Numbered from the stretch's first letter, positions 22,547 to 32,505 are shown. The stretch is DNA of 47,527 nt from Sulfurimonas sp. (GCF_023229105.1 NZ_JALNZY010000005.1:1-47527), one strand, 5' to 3'. Numbers and translations: made by a program. The notes: generated by a model not told the origin, from the letters alone.

Positions 22547-24447
22547 TCTCTTACCGCCTGTATCTCATATATTCCCTCATCAGTCTCCACTACCGCAAAT
22601 ATCTTATCAGGCGAACCCTCTTGCGGTTTGTAGCTTAGTTCAATAGGCGGTTCAACAAGTCTAAAAATTAACTCATTATGTCCCACCCATCTATCTCTGT
22701 TTATAATTCTTGCATCTGAAATATTGTCTTGAAAAGATGCTGTTTTATTAGTTAAGAGATTTAGTTTATCATTTTTGACATTGTACTCTTTTATTATTCC
22801 CTCTAGATGCTCTTGAGCTTTATGAAACTGTTTATATTTACCCAAAAAGGCAGAGGGTGCTTTTATGCCGTTTTTCTTATAGTGCATCAATCTTGTTTTA
22901 ACCTCATTAAAAGAGGCTGTGTTGTCTCTGACTAGTTTTTGATACTTCTCTATCTCTTTTTTTATCTCTTGAGTGCTTGTGCGAAGCTGATTTATCTCAT
23001 CTTTATTTTCACTAAATCTCTCTCTTCTATCACTTTGCATCAGAGGATCTATCGTGAAAATATTTTCACTCCCCTGAAGCTTTTTAATCTCAATAAATTT
23101 TGATGCAGTCGCCTTAACATGAGATGTACATATTCCAATATCAATAGTTTTAGCTCTTATATTGCCGCCGACTGCTTGGACTATCTCTACTTTTTTTCCC
23201 TCAACCGTTCCATGTTCAAGCCGTGTAATTTTAATAGTTTCCCCAATCGCAACGCCTCTGTGTACATTTATAGTCAAGTCATCCGCTTTTATATAGGATG
23301 ATTGATGAGTTTGCCCCTCTATAGTAGCTCTTCTTGCAATTACCTTAGCATTAGGTCCGACATTGCCTTTTATATCAATCTCACTAACTTCAACCTCCAT
23401 ACCGCTTCCGATAGCATCTTTTTGCGAGTCATTCTCTTTTACGCTGATTGAAACATCCGAATCCAGACCTGTTGAGATAGATCCCGTTGTTTTAAAGCTA
23501 ATCTCTCCTACATCCATCTCAGATTTTATCTGATAAGTGTTTGCTTCTAAGCTAATATAACCGCTAGTTTTTGCTCGGTATATAATATTTTCGTTATTGT
23601 CTATTACCTCTATGGTATCGTCAACACCAAAATCAGGTGCGTGATTTACTTCAGGTTCCGCCGGTTCTAAAAATTCGCCGCGGCAGTTTCTTCCTGCCTT
23701 ACCTTTTTTTGGTTTTATATACTCCATCAAAACTTCACCGTCTAAAACACTATGTATAAATCCTCTTTTTGAGTAATCTACACGATCGTCGTTGTTACTT
23801 TCAACCTCTTTGTCATAGTGTGAAATAAGCTGATCGTTTAGAGTAGGAGTAGGCTCGTAAGCCTCCGCTATAAGTATTGTCTGATTTTTATCATATTTTA
23901 TGATGCCATCAACTTTGGCAAGCGCTGAAGTACGTGCCACAAGCTCTTTTACCATCTCATCAAAAATATTTACCAAGATACCAGCTCTAATCTTGCTTTT
24001 ATTTATATAGTTTAAAAACTCATCTTCAAATTTTGGACTAGTTAAGACTTCTGAACCTGCCTTGATGCTTAAGTATATTTTACATTTTGTAGCATTTGCG
24101 CCAACTGCTGTATGAAAATTTTTAAAAATATTGTTATCTTCTTTGGAGTATATTTCAACTTCATAGACCTGTTTTATCTCAAAATTGGGATTTAGTATTG
24201 CAGTTGCATCATCGAGTTTGCGTAGCTCCTCTGTGCTTGTCTCTTCCCAGTCTGTCTCACTCTTATCTTTGTTTACTCTTGTATATGTCTGTATTTCTAA
24301 AATATCAAAATCTAAACTACTTGCACTAATACCGTTTCTTTTTGCCAAATCTATCAACTCTTTAGCGACATTTTGCGTTTTTATGACGGTGGGACGAATA
24401 GTTTTTGGCAACTGTTGAGTTTTATTGCTTGAACCGAATATTGCCAT
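22543..24447 (-). CDS. FapA / DUF342 flagellar assembly protein A family
   Basis: This 634-residue protein belongs to the DUF342 family, whose members include FapA (flagellar assembly protein A) and polymer-forming proteins. The centre is a long run of beta-helix-like repeats (IRRATIEGQTHQ, ITRLEHGTVEGKKVEIVQAVGGNI and similar). A coiled coil (about residues 485-570) follows, and the middle carries YIKPKKGKAGRNCRGE, typical of the family. It has no signal peptide. In this phylum the gene often sits near cell-wall and division genes, as here before ruvA, ddl and murF. Its direct role in flagella is not proven. Confidence 0.85.
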   Translation of the reverse strand: MAIFGSSNKTQQLPKTIRPTVIKTQNVAKELIDLAKRNGISASSLDFDILEIQTYTRVNKDKSETDWEETSTEELRKLDDATAILNPNFEIKQVYEVEIYSKEDNNIFKNFHTAVGANATKCKIYLSIKAGSEVLTSPKFEDEFLNYINKSKIRAGILVNIFDEMVKELVARTSALAKVDGIIKYDKNQTILIAEAYEPTPTLNDQLISHYDKEVESNNDDRVDYSKRGFIHSVLDGEVLMEYIKPKKGKAGRNCRGEFLEPAEPEVNHAPDFGVDDTIEVIDNNENIIYRAKTSGYISLEANTYQIKSEMDVGEISFKTTGSISTGLDSDVSISVKENDSQKDAIGSGMEVEVSEIDIKGNVGPNAKVIARRATIEGQTHQSSYIKADDLTINVHRGVAIGETIKITRLEHGTVEGKKVEIVQAVGGNIRAKTIDIGICTSHVKATASKFIEIKKLQGSENIFTIDPLMQSDRRERFSENKDEINQLRTSTQEIKKEIEKYQKLVRDNTASFNEVKTRLMHYKKNGIKAPSAFLGKYKQFHKAQEHLEGIIKEYNVKNDKLNLLTNKTASFQDNISDARIINRDRWVGHNELIFRLVEPPIELSYKPQEGSPDKIFAVVETDEGIYEIQAVRE

Positions 24448-24551
24448 ACTTTTATTCTCCCAAAATTATTTTTTTAAAATTAAACTCTCAATTTTAATCA
24501 AATATTTGTTAAACTATTGTAAAAGCAATATGATATCTCCAAAAGAAGCCA

Positions 24552-25952
24552 ATGTTTAAAGCAATATTTACCAATAGTTTTGGAATTTTATTCTCAAGAA
24601 TTCTGGGATTTTTCAGAGACCTTATGACAGCTTCGGCTCTTGGCGCAAATATTTACAGCGACATTTTCTTTGTAGCTTTCAAACTCCCAAATCTTTTTCG
24701 CCGCATCTTTGCAGAGGGCGCTTTTACACAAGCGTTTATTCCTGCTTACGCTCACTCAAACAACAAATCTCTTTTTTCAGCACATATTTTTTTAATTTTT
24801 CTCTCTGTTATTCTTGTTATAACTCTGCTTGTAAATATTTTGCCCTCCCTTGCAACGCAGGCAATCGCAGTAGGTTTTGATGCAAAAACAGTTGCGATTG
24901 CTTCGCCGCTTGTTGCTATAAACTTCTGGTACTTGCCTCTTATCTTTGGAGTTACTTTCCTTAGCGCGATGCTTCAATACAAGCGCCATTTTGCTACTAC
25001 GGCATTCTCAACCGCTCTACTAAATATTTCTCTTATTTTAGCACTCTACCTCTCAGCAGAAAAAAGCCATGCAGAGATAGTTTACTATTTAAGTTTCGGT
25101 GTCGTTATAGGCGGTATTTTACAGCTACTCTCACATGTTATCGCCATCCATCAGCTCGGACTTTTAAAGCCTTTGTGCAGCGGATTTAAACACCTTGGAG
25201 CAAAAGCAGCTAAAATAAAAGAGGAGAGTAAAAAGTTTAAAAAGCAGTTTTTTCCTGCTATCTGGGGAAATTCCACCCCTCAAGTCAGCGCTTTTTTAGA
25301 CACATTTTTAGCATCTTTTTTAGCATCAGGCTCTATCAGCTACCTCTACTATGCAAACCGCATATTTCAGCTTCCTCTTGCACTTTTTGCCATAGCAACC
25401 TCTATCGCACTTTTTCCAAGCATAGCAAGGTATATAAAAAACCATGACGAGAGAAAAGCAAGACTCTATATGGAGAAAGCTTTTTGGTTTTTGGCATATC
25501 TTCTTACAGCTAGCACTATCGGCGGCTATATACTAGCGCATGAGATTATCTGGCTTCTTTTTGAGAGAGGCTCCTTTAATGCCGCAGATACGGCTAACAG
25601 CGCATTTGTTCTTCAGATGTACATGATAGGACTTCTTCCTCTAGGGCTTCAAAAACTCTTTTTACTCTGGCTTTATGCAAGCGAGCAGCAGATGCGCGCC
25701 GCGAAGATAGCGACATTCTCTCTTGCTTTTTATATCATCTCTGCAATCACCCTAATCTCCTATATGGGAGCTGCTGGGTTGGCACTAGCAGGTACTATCG
25801 GGGGGTTTGCAGGATTTATCCTTACCGTTAAAGCTTTTGGCGTGAAAAACTTCTTTAGCATACTTGCACCAAAAAAAGTGCTCTACTTAATAGTCGGTTC
25901 TGTTTTATTTACGATTTTTATTGTTGTTTTGAAGGGTTTTATAGATAAATAA
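24552..25952 (+). CDS. murJ: Lipid II flippase MurJ (MviN)
   Basis: MurJ flips lipid-linked peptidoglycan precursor across the inner membrane. The 466-residue protein has about 12-14 membrane helices. The family motif KAIFTNSFGILFSRILGFFRD opens it (in part), with NLFRRIFAEGAFTQAFIPAY in the second helix pair. Conserved arginines for lipid II binding are visible (R17 region in SRILGF; RRIFAEG). It is divergent from the fapA-like gene, with ATG 24552 after a short leader, and ends just before a stem-loop shared with the convergent cytochrome gene. Confidence 0.94.
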   Translation: MFKAIFTNSFGILFSRILGFFRDLMTASALGANIYSDIFFVAFKLPNLFRRIFAEGAFTQAFIPAYAHSNNKSLFSAHIFLIFLSVILVITLLVNILPSLATQAIAVGFDAKTVAIASPLVAINFWYLPLIFGVTFLSAMLQYKRHFATTAFSTALLNISLILALYLSAEKSHAEIVYYLSFGVVIGGILQLLSHVIAIHQLGLLKPLCSGFKHLGAKAAKIKEESKKFKKQFFPAIWGNSTPQVSAFLDTFLASFLASGSISYLYYANRIFQLPLALFAIATSIALFPSIARYIKNHDERKARLYMEKAFWFLAYLLTASTIGGYILAHEIIWLLFERGSFNAADTANSAFVLQMYMIGLLPLGLQKLFLLWLYASEQQMRAAKIATFSLAFYIISAITLISYMGAAGLALAGTIGGFAGFILTVKAFGVKNFFSILAPKKVLYLIVGSVLFTIFIVVLKGFIDK

Positions 25953-25954
25953 AC

Positions 25955-25975
25955 AGAGTAGCTTTTGGCTACTCT
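25955..25975. terminator. Stem-loop between convergent murJ and the cytochrome gene
   Basis: AGAGTAGC (25955-25962) pairs perfectly with GCTACTCT (25968-25975) around TTTTG. The cytochrome stop codon lies in the right arm. On the minus strand the stem is followed by TTTATTTAT, so it works best as the terminator of the cytochrome gene but can act in both directions. Confidence 0.65.
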
Positions 25976-27075
25976 ACTGTAAAGTGTTGTTGTTTTAAAA
26001 TTGTAAACTTCTTAGCATCCTCATTTTCTTCTAAATTAAGCTTTTTAAGAGCCTTTGGATTTACGACAAAGTATCCAAGCTGAACCTCGATTTTATCTCC
26101 ACTTTTAAGAGCAGTCTCATAACTTATGCTTCTTTTTTCTTTACTCTTTAGCATTGAATCAACAAGAACTCTATTTGCAAGCCATGGCATTGAAGGTCCC
26201 TCTTCATTGCCTATTACCTTAACAAAAGAGTGCCTCTTTAATTGAGTAATATTGTTATTTTGTAAAAGATTTACTCTAAGTTCTACAACTCTAAGAGGAT
26301 GAAGCATAAGGTCATGCGGGGCTTTGTTATCAATGGTTATCTCGAAGCCATTTGAGCTCTTTTTAAAATCCAAACCAACATACTCTGAGAGTAATTGAGG
26401 ATTTTTTCTAGCTCCTGCAAACCCATGAAAAGAGTGTTTTTGAGTCTTTTTAATAGTTGTTGTCGTTCCCTCAACCTTTGGCATGTGACACGTTATGCAG
26501 TTCTCTTCTTTGTTTTTAGCGCCCTCTTTTGATGTTTCGCAAATCATAAACTCATTTGAATTTTGTCTATGTGAGTGACAGCCTAAGCACATTTTAGCAT
26601 TTTGAAACTTCTCGTTAGTGTAGTCTATGTCATGATAAGGCGAACCTACACTGCTTTTGTTCATACCAAACAAAGAACTCTCTTTTTTATAAACTACCTT
26701 CTCGCCTTCTCTGCCGGCTTCTGTTGAGTAGAATGTTTTTTTGTCTTTGGAGTAAACATTTTTATTTACGCTTGCATGCTCTTCTACGTTCTTTATCGTG
26801 TGACAACTCACACATGTAATGCCCTCTTTAGCTTCCTCCTCATTTTTAGCATTTGGAATATGGCACTGAGCACACACATAATTATCTTTTGCTTTTAAAG
26901 GATGTATATCCCAGACTGCTTTATGGATTGCATCATCATATATGGAGGAGTTTTTATGCATTGAACCCTCAAACTCTTCAACTATAATCGGATGACACTT
27001 CTTGCATATTTGCGTTGCAGATTTTGCAAAAAGCAATGATGTTAAAACCAATGCCAGTAAAACTATCTTTTCCAT
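25969..27075 (-). CDS. Periplasmic pentaheme cytochrome c
   Basis: From ATG 27075 the product has 368 residues and a signal peptide (MEKIVLLALVLTSLLFAKS). Five CxxCH heme sites are visible: CKKCH, CAQCH, CVSCH, CLGCH and CITCH, all in the first two thirds. The last third has no heme site and is beta-rich (SNGFEITIDNKAPHDLMLHP). The pattern resembles cytochrome c554-like and nitrite-reductase-like multiheme proteins, but the catalytic CxxCK heme of NrfA is absent. It would carry electrons in the periplasm. The longer ORF to 27117 would lack a ribosome site; AAGGAAA precedes ATG 27075. Confidence 0.85.
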   Translation of the reverse strand: MEKIVLLALVLTSLLFAKSATQICKKCHPIIVEEFEGSMHKNSSIYDDAIHKAVWDIHPLKAKDNYVCAQCHIPNAKNEEEAKEGITCVSCHTIKNVEEHASVNKNVYSKDKKTFYSTEAGREGEKVVYKKESSLFGMNKSSVGSPYHDIDYTNEKFQNAKMCLGCHSHRQNSNEFMICETSKEGAKNKEENCITCHMPKVEGTTTTIKKTQKHSFHGFAGARKNPQLLSEYVGLDFKKSSNGFEITIDNKAPHDLMLHPLRVVELRVNLLQNNNITQLKRHSFVKVIGNEEGPSMPWLANRVLVDSMLKSKEKRSISYETALKSGDKIEVQLGYFVVNPKALKKLNLEENEDAKKFTILKQQHFTVE

Positions 27076-27213
27076 ATAAAATTTCCTTTTAATTATTATA
27101 AGTTGCAATCTTAACACTCATTAAAATTTAATGCTTGATTTGTATCAACAACTAAAGCCGCTTAAGTCTTTTCGTGTTAAAATACATCAAAAACAAAAAT
27201 AATGAGGTAAATT

Positions 27214-28482
27214 ATGCTTGTATCGCCGGATTTGCTAAAAAATAAGAAAATTCTCTTAGGAGTCACAGGCTCAATCGCTGCTTATAAAGCACTTGAACTT
27301 GTCAGATTGCTAAGTAAAGCAGGTGCGCAAGTTAAGGTCATAATGAGCGAAGCTGCCAAAAAGTTTGTAACTCCACTCTCCTTTGAAGCCCTTACTTCAA
27401 ACAGAGTGCTCGATGACATAAACGAATCATGGGTTACCTCGCATAACCACATAAAAGCGGGCGAATGGGCAGATCTTCTAGTTATTGCTCCCGCAACCGC
27501 AAACACTGTAGCAAAACTCGCAAATGCTATAGCTGACAATATGCTCCTGCAGACTGCTTTAGCCTACCCACATCTAAAGATAATCGCTCCCTCTGCAAAC
27601 ACAAACATGATAAACAATCCTATAACAAAGGGCAATCTCAAAATGCTCTCTATTGCAAACTATGAGATAGTTGATACGCAGACAAAAGAGCTTGCATGTA
27701 AAACAGTTGGCGATGGCGCAATGGCTGAACCGCAGGAGATTTTTTGGCACTGCGCAAAGGCTCTGCTTAAAGAGGAGTTTTGGACGGACAGAAGAGTTAT
27801 TGTAACTGGCGGAGGAACTGTTGAGAAGATAGATGAGGTTCGTTATATTTCAAATTTTTCAAGCGGAAAAATGGCTTCAGCTCTGGCAACTGCACTATAC
27901 TGCAAGGGTGCAGATGTCAACCTTATATCTTCAAAGTTTGATAAAGATCTCCCGCTTGAGCTTTACACCATAGATACCCAAAGCTCTGCAGAGATGCTAG
28001 AGTATCTCAAAGACTCCGTTCGCATAGCAAAAAAGGCAAAGCTCTCAAAAGCAACACTTATGAAAGAGGAGCAGATTCATCTCATTCAAAAAAAACCCTA
28101 TCTCTTTATGGTAGCAGCAGTAAGTGACTATGTTGCAGCATATCCGCAGGATGCTAAACTTAAAAAAGAGCATCTAGGAGATACGTGGGATCTGAAGCTT
28201 AAGCAAAATATTGACATCTTAAGCGAAATTGATAAAACCGATATTGTGACAATTGGCTTTAAAGCTGAAATGGATGAAGAAAATGCCGCAGCAAATGCTC
28301 TGAAAATGATAGAGGACAAAGGTGTTGATGCAGTTTGTTTGAATGTTTTAAAAAATTCATCAAGCTTTGGAACTGACACCAACGAGATAGAGTTTATACT
28401 TCCAAACAAGAGAGAGTTTATCGCCAAATCTGACAAACTCAGCGTATCCTTTGAAATCCTAGAACATGCAAAAAATATATGA
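27214..28482 (+). CDS. coaBC: Bifunctional phosphopantothenoylcysteine decarboxylase / synthetase CoaBC
   Basis: CoaBC makes 4'-phosphopantetheine for coenzyme A. The N-terminal flavoprotein CoaC domain has GVTGSIAAYKA and the catalytic PSANTNM and ACKTVGDGAMAEP motifs. The C-terminal CoaB domain has VTGGGTVEKIDEVRYISNFSSGKM and the substrate lysine region KLKKEHLG. The length (422 residues) matches the fusion protein. GAGG lies upstream of ATG 27214. It heads an operon of five genes ending at 31701 and shares ATGA with uppS. Confidence 0.94.
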   Translation: MLVSPDLLKNKKILLGVTGSIAAYKALELVRLLSKAGAQVKVIMSEAAKKFVTPLSFEALTSNRVLDDINESWVTSHNHIKAGEWADLLVIAPATANTVAKLANAIADNMLLQTALAYPHLKIIAPSANTNMINNPITKGNLKMLSIANYEIVDTQTKELACKTVGDGAMAEPQEIFWHCAKALLKEEFWTDRRVIVTGGGTVEKIDEVRYISNFSSGKMASALATALYCKGADVNLISSKFDKDLPLELYTIDTQSSAEMLEYLKDSVRIAKKAKLSKATLMKEEQIHLIQKKPYLFMVAAVSDYVAAYPQDAKLKKEHLGDTWDLKLKQNIDILSEIDKTDIVTIGFKAEMDEENAAANALKMIEDKGVDAVCLNVLKNSSSFGTDTNEIEFILPNKREFIAKSDKLSVSFEILEHAKNI

Positions 28483-29156
28483 ATAGGGCAAGACATATAG
28501 CCATTATTATGGATGGTAACGGCAGATGGGCAAAGCTAAGAGAGCAAAAAAGAGCAAAAGGGCATGAAGCTGGTGCTAAAACAGTCAGAGCCATTACTGA
28601 ATTTTGCTCACGAAATGAGGACATACAGAGATTGACTCTCTATGCTTTTTCAACAGAAAACTGGAAAAGACCTACTCTTGAAGTAGAATTTTTAATGAAA
28701 CTTTTGCAAAAATATTTAGAAAACGAGCTTGAGAGTTACCTTCAAAACAACATAAGATTTGAGCCTATCGGCGATTTAAGAGCATTCTCAAAATCACTTC
28801 AACATACAATTCAAAACGTAAAAGAAAAAACTGCTCACTGTGACGGTTTGGTTCAATCTTTAGCACTCAATTACGGGGCTCATGATGAGATATTAAGAGC
28901 CATAAACAAGATTAAAAATTCTCAAGAGAGCATCACTAAAGAGATGCTTACAAATGCGCTTGATTGCAAGGATGACGTTGATTTGATTATTCGAACGGGC
29001 GGAGACAAAAGGCTCTCTAATTTTTTGCTTTGGCAAGCCGCTTATGCCGAGCTTTTTTTTACAGATACGCTTTGGCCTGATTTTACAACGGATGAACTTG
29101 AGAAAATCATAAAAGATTTTACAAAAATTGAGAGAAAATTTGGAGGGCTGAAGTAG
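28479..29156 (+). CDS. uppS: Undecaprenyl pyrophosphate synthase UppS
   Basis: UppS builds the C55 lipid carrier used in cell-wall synthesis. The 225-residue protein carries the substrate motif HIAIIMDGNGRWAK, the STENWKRP motif near residue 70 and the C-terminal DLIIRTGGDKRLSNFLLWQ signature of cis-prenyltransferases. It begins at ATG 28479 inside the coaBC stop (ATGA) and ends one base into the prepilin peptidase start, so it lies in a tightly coupled operon. Confidence 0.95.
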   Translation: MNRARHIAIIMDGNGRWAKLREQKRAKGHEAGAKTVRAITEFCSRNEDIQRLTLYAFSTENWKRPTLEVEFLMKLLQKYLENELESYLQNNIRFEPIGDLRAFSKSLQHTIQNVKEKTAHCDGLVQSLALNYGAHDEILRAINKIKNSQESITKEMLTNALDCKDDVDLIIRTGGDKRLSNFLLWQAAYAELFFTDTLWPDFTTDELEKIIKDFTKIERKFGGLK

Positions 29157-29971
29157 TGGAACTCTTAATCGCTTTTATCCTCGGTTTACTGCTTGGTTCC
29201 TTCTTAAATGTCGTTATCTTAAGGCTTCCGCAAGATGAGAGCATAGTACATGATTTTTCTCACTGTCCTACCTGCAAAAACACTCTTAAACCTTGGCACA
29301 ACATACCTCTTTTTTCATGGATATTTTTAAGAGGCAAATGTGCATTTTGCGGCTCAAAAATATCTTTTCAATACCCGCTAATTGAGCTAATCTCAGGTCT
29401 TGTATTTTTAGCTTTGGTAATCAAGTTTGGGTTAAATATTCCAATTCTGCTCATTGGATTTAGCTTTTTAACTCTTCTTGGAATCTCCATGATAGACTTC
29501 AAATATAAGATGGTTCCAGACTCTTTAAATCTTTTAGCTTTAGTATTTGCAATTCTTGGGGCTTGGAACATAAGCGGTGTTGTAATTAACTTTCAAAATG
29601 CGCTGCTATTTGCGGGTGGCTTTACATTGCTTCGGTTTGCCCTTTCCTACATGCTTACCGCATCAGCGCATAGAGATGCTAAAAAAACCATAACATCGTG
29701 GAGTAAAAATTACCACACCTACCCTTTTATAGAAGCTATGGGCGAAGGCGATATAATGGTTGGAGCTACTATGGGTGCACTTCTTGGAGTCAAGCTTGCA
29801 CTTGTTGGGATTTTTTTATCGGCACTTTTAGCACTACCTGTTATGCTATTTGTCATGAAAGGCTCAAAAGAGCAGCAAAGAGTTCCTTTTGTACCATTTT
29901 TGGCGATTGCCACATTTGCAGTCTATCTATTTGACAGCCCAATTTTAAGATACATAGAGGCAAACTACTAA
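29156..29971 (+). CDS. Prepilin peptidase (A24 family)
   Basis: This 271-residue membrane protein cleaves and N-methylates type IV pilin-like precursors. The N-terminal methyltransferase zinc motif has the cysteine pairs CPTC and CAFC in the first cytoplasmic loop. The two catalytic aspartates are in IDFKYKMVPD and in GEGDIMVGAT, as in PilD/TcpJ. It has about 7-8 helices. The start is GTG 29156, overlapping the uppS stop by one base. No pilin genes are near, so its client pilus is elsewhere. Confidence 0.93.
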   Translation: MELLIAFILGLLLGSFLNVVILRLPQDESIVHDFSHCPTCKNTLKPWHNIPLFSWIFLRGKCAFCGSKISFQYPLIELISGLVFLALVIKFGLNIPILLIGFSFLTLLGISMIDFKYKMVPDSLNLLALVFAILGAWNISGVVINFQNALLFAGGFTLLRFALSYMLTASAHRDAKKTITSWSKNYHTYPFIEAMGEGDIMVGATMGALLGVKLALVGIFLSALLALPVMLFVMKGSKEQQRVPFVPFLAIATFAVYLFDSPILRYIEANY

Positions 29972-30990
29972 TGAAAATATTGCAAAACTATATAAGAGAG
30001 TCTCTTTCAATCCTATTTTTATCTATATTTTTACCTCTTTTTTCGATTGCATCTGTAGTCTTTTTAATAAAAATGGCTACCTATACGGCAGTTATCCAGC
30101 TATCTATCTTGGAGATGAGCAAACTCTTTTTATTTATGCTGCCAGAGCTTCTTTTTTATACACTGCCAATCTCATTTTTTGTAGCTGCTACGCTTGCGCT
30201 TTTTAAGCTCTCAAACGACAATGAGATAGTTGTACTTTTTGCTCTTGGAATTCGTCCAAAGTTTATTTTAAAAACATTTTTTCTGCCTGCACTCCTTTTG
30301 TCGATAATATTGCTCTTTGATTTTTTGGTTCTTTTTCCACATGCGAAGGTGCTCTCAAATAATTTTATCTCTCATAAAAAAAGCGAAGCAAAATTTAATC
30401 TCTCAGCCTCAGAGTTTGGACATAAATTTGGCGAGTGGCTTCTATATATAGGAAAAGAAGATTTAGACGCAACATACTCTGATGTAATTTTGTTTAACAA
30501 AAAGCAAGACGAAGAGGTTCTCATAGGTGCTAAAAGAGCAAAAATAATAAATGATGCAGGAATTTTGAGACTCAAGCTTAGTGATGGGGAAGGATATAGC
30601 TACTCTGCGGAAAAATTTACGCAAATTAATTTTAAAACAATGTATATAAATGATACCCTAAAGACAAATCTTGATGAGTATCAAACGCCAATGCAATACT
30701 GGTTTCCAACAGAACCATCCGCTAAAACAACAAAAAAACTTGTTACAAACACTCTCTTTTCTCTCTTTCCGATTTTAAGTCTTTTTTTAATTGCGAGCAT
30801 CGGGATTGTACATGTAAGACACCAAAAGGGGAAAGTTTATCTATATCTTTTTCTCTCCGTAATAATATATGATGCGCTTGTCGTTGGACTTCAGCTGGCT
30901 ATATCCACATACACCGTACCTCTTTTGATTTTTGGCTGGCTGATAGCGACCTATATTATCTACAAAAAAACGATTGTTGCCAAATTTTAA
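29971..30990 (+). CDS. LptF/LptG family LPS export permease
   Basis: This 339-residue protein has six membrane helices, three at each end, with a periplasmic beta-jellyroll between residues about 130 and 245. It belongs to the YjgP/YjgQ family, which forms the LptF-LptG pair that feeds LPS to the periplasmic bridge. Motifs include LPISFFVAATLALFKLSND near residue 65 and a GWLIATYI end. Only one copy is in the window, so whether it is LptF or LptG is undecided. It follows the prepilin peptidase directly and abuts truA. Confidence 0.9.
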   Translation: MKILQNYIRESLSILFLSIFLPLFSIASVVFLIKMATYTAVIQLSILEMSKLFLFMLPELLFYTLPISFFVAATLALFKLSNDNEIVVLFALGIRPKFILKTFFLPALLLSIILLFDFLVLFPHAKVLSNNFISHKKSEAKFNLSASEFGHKFGEWLLYIGKEDLDATYSDVILFNKKQDEEVLIGAKRAKIINDAGILRLKLSDGEGYSYSAEKFTQINFKTMYINDTLKTNLDEYQTPMQYWFPTEPSAKTTKKLVTNTLFSLFPILSLFLIASIGIVHVRHQKGKVYLYLFLSVIIYDALVVGLQLAISTYTVPLLIFGWLIATYIIYKKTIVAKF

Positions 30991-31701
30991 ATGAGAGCTG
31001 CTTTAACCCTTGCCTATAACGGCACAAATTTTTTGGGTTCTCAAACGCAAAAAAGCTCAAAAAACACTATTCTTGGGCAACTAGAACACGTGCTGCATCA
31101 ACTCAATATAGATGCAAAAGTCATAGCAAGCGGAAGAACAGACAGGGGTGTTCATGCAAACGGACAAATTTGCCATGTTGATTTACCTGAGTTTTGGAGC
31201 GACCTAAAGAGACTAAAATCAGCTCTAAATGATATGCTTCCTTCCTCTATCCTTGTTAAAAAGATAGAGTCTGTAGATACTTCTTTTCATGCAAGATACA
31301 GCGCAAAAAAAAGAGTCTATAGATACATCATAAAAGAGTCTCAGAGCAATCCATTTGAAGAGAGTTTTGTGACTTTTTTAGAAGATGCGCATTTTTCAAA
31401 AATAGAGAAAAACATAAAGCTCTTCCTCGGCGAACATGATTTTGAGTTTTTTATGAAAAGCGGCAGTGATGTTAAAAATACAACCAGAGTAATCTACAGA
31501 GCCTTTGCATACAAACACAAGGGATATATAATCCTAAACTTTGAGGCTAACGGTTTCTTAAGAAGCCAGATTAGATTGATGGTAGGGGCACTTTTACAAC
31601 TCGACTTCAAAGAGATAACAGAGCAACTCCAATGCAAAAAAAAGTACAAAATCAAGCCTGCTAAAAGCAACGGTCTGTTTTTAGCCAAAATTAAGTATTA
31701 A
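30991..31701 (+). CDS. truA: tRNA pseudouridine synthase TruA
   Basis: TruA makes pseudouridine at positions 38-40 of tRNA. The protein has 236 residues. The catalytic aspartate is in ASGRTDRGVHANGQ (near residue 50), with the Tyr motif in KKRVYRYII and ANGFLRSQIRLMVGALLQL near the C-terminus. It begins at ATG 30991 straight after the LptF/G stop and closes the coaBC operon. Its length is a little under the E. coli enzyme (270), normal for the phylum. Confidence 0.95.
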   Translation: MRAALTLAYNGTNFLGSQTQKSSKNTILGQLEHVLHQLNIDAKVIASGRTDRGVHANGQICHVDLPEFWSDLKRLKSALNDMLPSSILVKKIESVDTSFHARYSAKKRVYRYIIKESQSNPFEESFVTFLEDAHFSKIEKNIKLFLGEHDFEFFMKSGSDVKNTTRVIYRAFAYKHKGYIILNFEANGFLRSQIRLMVGALLQLDFKEITEQLQCKKKYKIKPAKSNGLFLAKIKY

Positions 31702-31739
31702 CTCTATTTTACTGCCTCATCAATAGTGCAGAATTAGAG

Positions 31740-31745
31740 TATAAT
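31740..31745 (+). promoter_or_regulatory. Predicted -10 box for the gene at 31771
   Basis: TATAAT within GAGTATAATTCG, 26 bases before the TTG start and 38 bases after truA. Confidence 0.45.
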
Positions 31746-31770
31746 TCGAATAAATATTAGAGGATTTAAT

Positions 31771-32505
31771 TTGCAGACATTTGGAATATTTTCAACAAGT
31801 TTTGATGTAGAATATTTAACTCAACACTACATCTATATACCTGAGGGCAACGAAATTATAGATGTGCCTCAGCTAGAAGAGCTTTTGGGTAAAAAACGCA
31901 AAACTGTAGCGGGCACCATCTTTTTATATAACCCTACTCTCTCTCCGGTTGGTTACAACACAAACTCTAAACTTGCTTCTCAAGGTTACGAGTTTGATGG
32001 CAAGTTTTGCGAACTAAATTTTGACAACAACTGTAACCTCTTTGCTTCTGCTATAAAAGATGGATACAGAGGCAAACTCATAGAGATAAAATATCTTTTC
32101 AATATAAACAGACCAAACATAGAGCCAACACCTATCCTAGAGGAGTTTGATGCAGACTTGGACAAATATACAAGTAATCAGCTCACAAGATATGACAAAG
32201 AACTCAACTATCACGACTATCTAAATATCCGCCTAAATGGTAAATTTGTCTTTTTTGGCTCAGGTAATAAGTTTGATAGACATCATAAAAACATTATCGC
32301 TTATGCCAGAAATTTATCAGCTCAGGCAAAAAAGCTCGATAAAGAGATAGCATTTATGTACGATAGTAATTATGACGTTATGGAGAGCCAAGAGGGAGCA
32401 TATTTTCTACCTCCCGTGGCGACTGGCAAATTTAAAGATGTAAGAGCCAATGCCTTTAAAAAAGCATTCTCTAAATATCCTCCGCAAATCATAAAAACGT
32501 CATAA
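31771..32505 (+). CDS. Hypothetical protein
   Basis: This 244-residue soluble protein has no signal peptide and no membrane segment. It begins with TTG 31771, with AGAGGA upstream. It contains GTIFLYNPTLSPVGYNTN, acidic DADLDKYTSNQL and a C-terminal YFLPPVATGKFKD. I do not recognise a family. It sits between truA and the riboswitch and is followed by about 280 bases of leader, so it is probably a single-gene unit. A structural or signalling role cannot be chosen from the sequence. Confidence 0.75.
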   Translation: MQTFGIFSTSFDVEYLTQHYIYIPEGNEIIDVPQLEELLGKKRKTVAGTIFLYNPTLSPVGYNTNSKLASQGYEFDGKFCELNFDNNCNLFASAIKDGYRGKLIEIKYLFNINRPNIEPTPILEEFDADLDKYTSNQLTRYDKELNYHDYLNIRLNGKFVFFGSGNKFDRHHKNIIAYARNLSAQAKKLDKEIAFMYDSNYDVMESQEGAYFLPPVATGKFKDVRANAFKKAFSKYPPQIIKTS

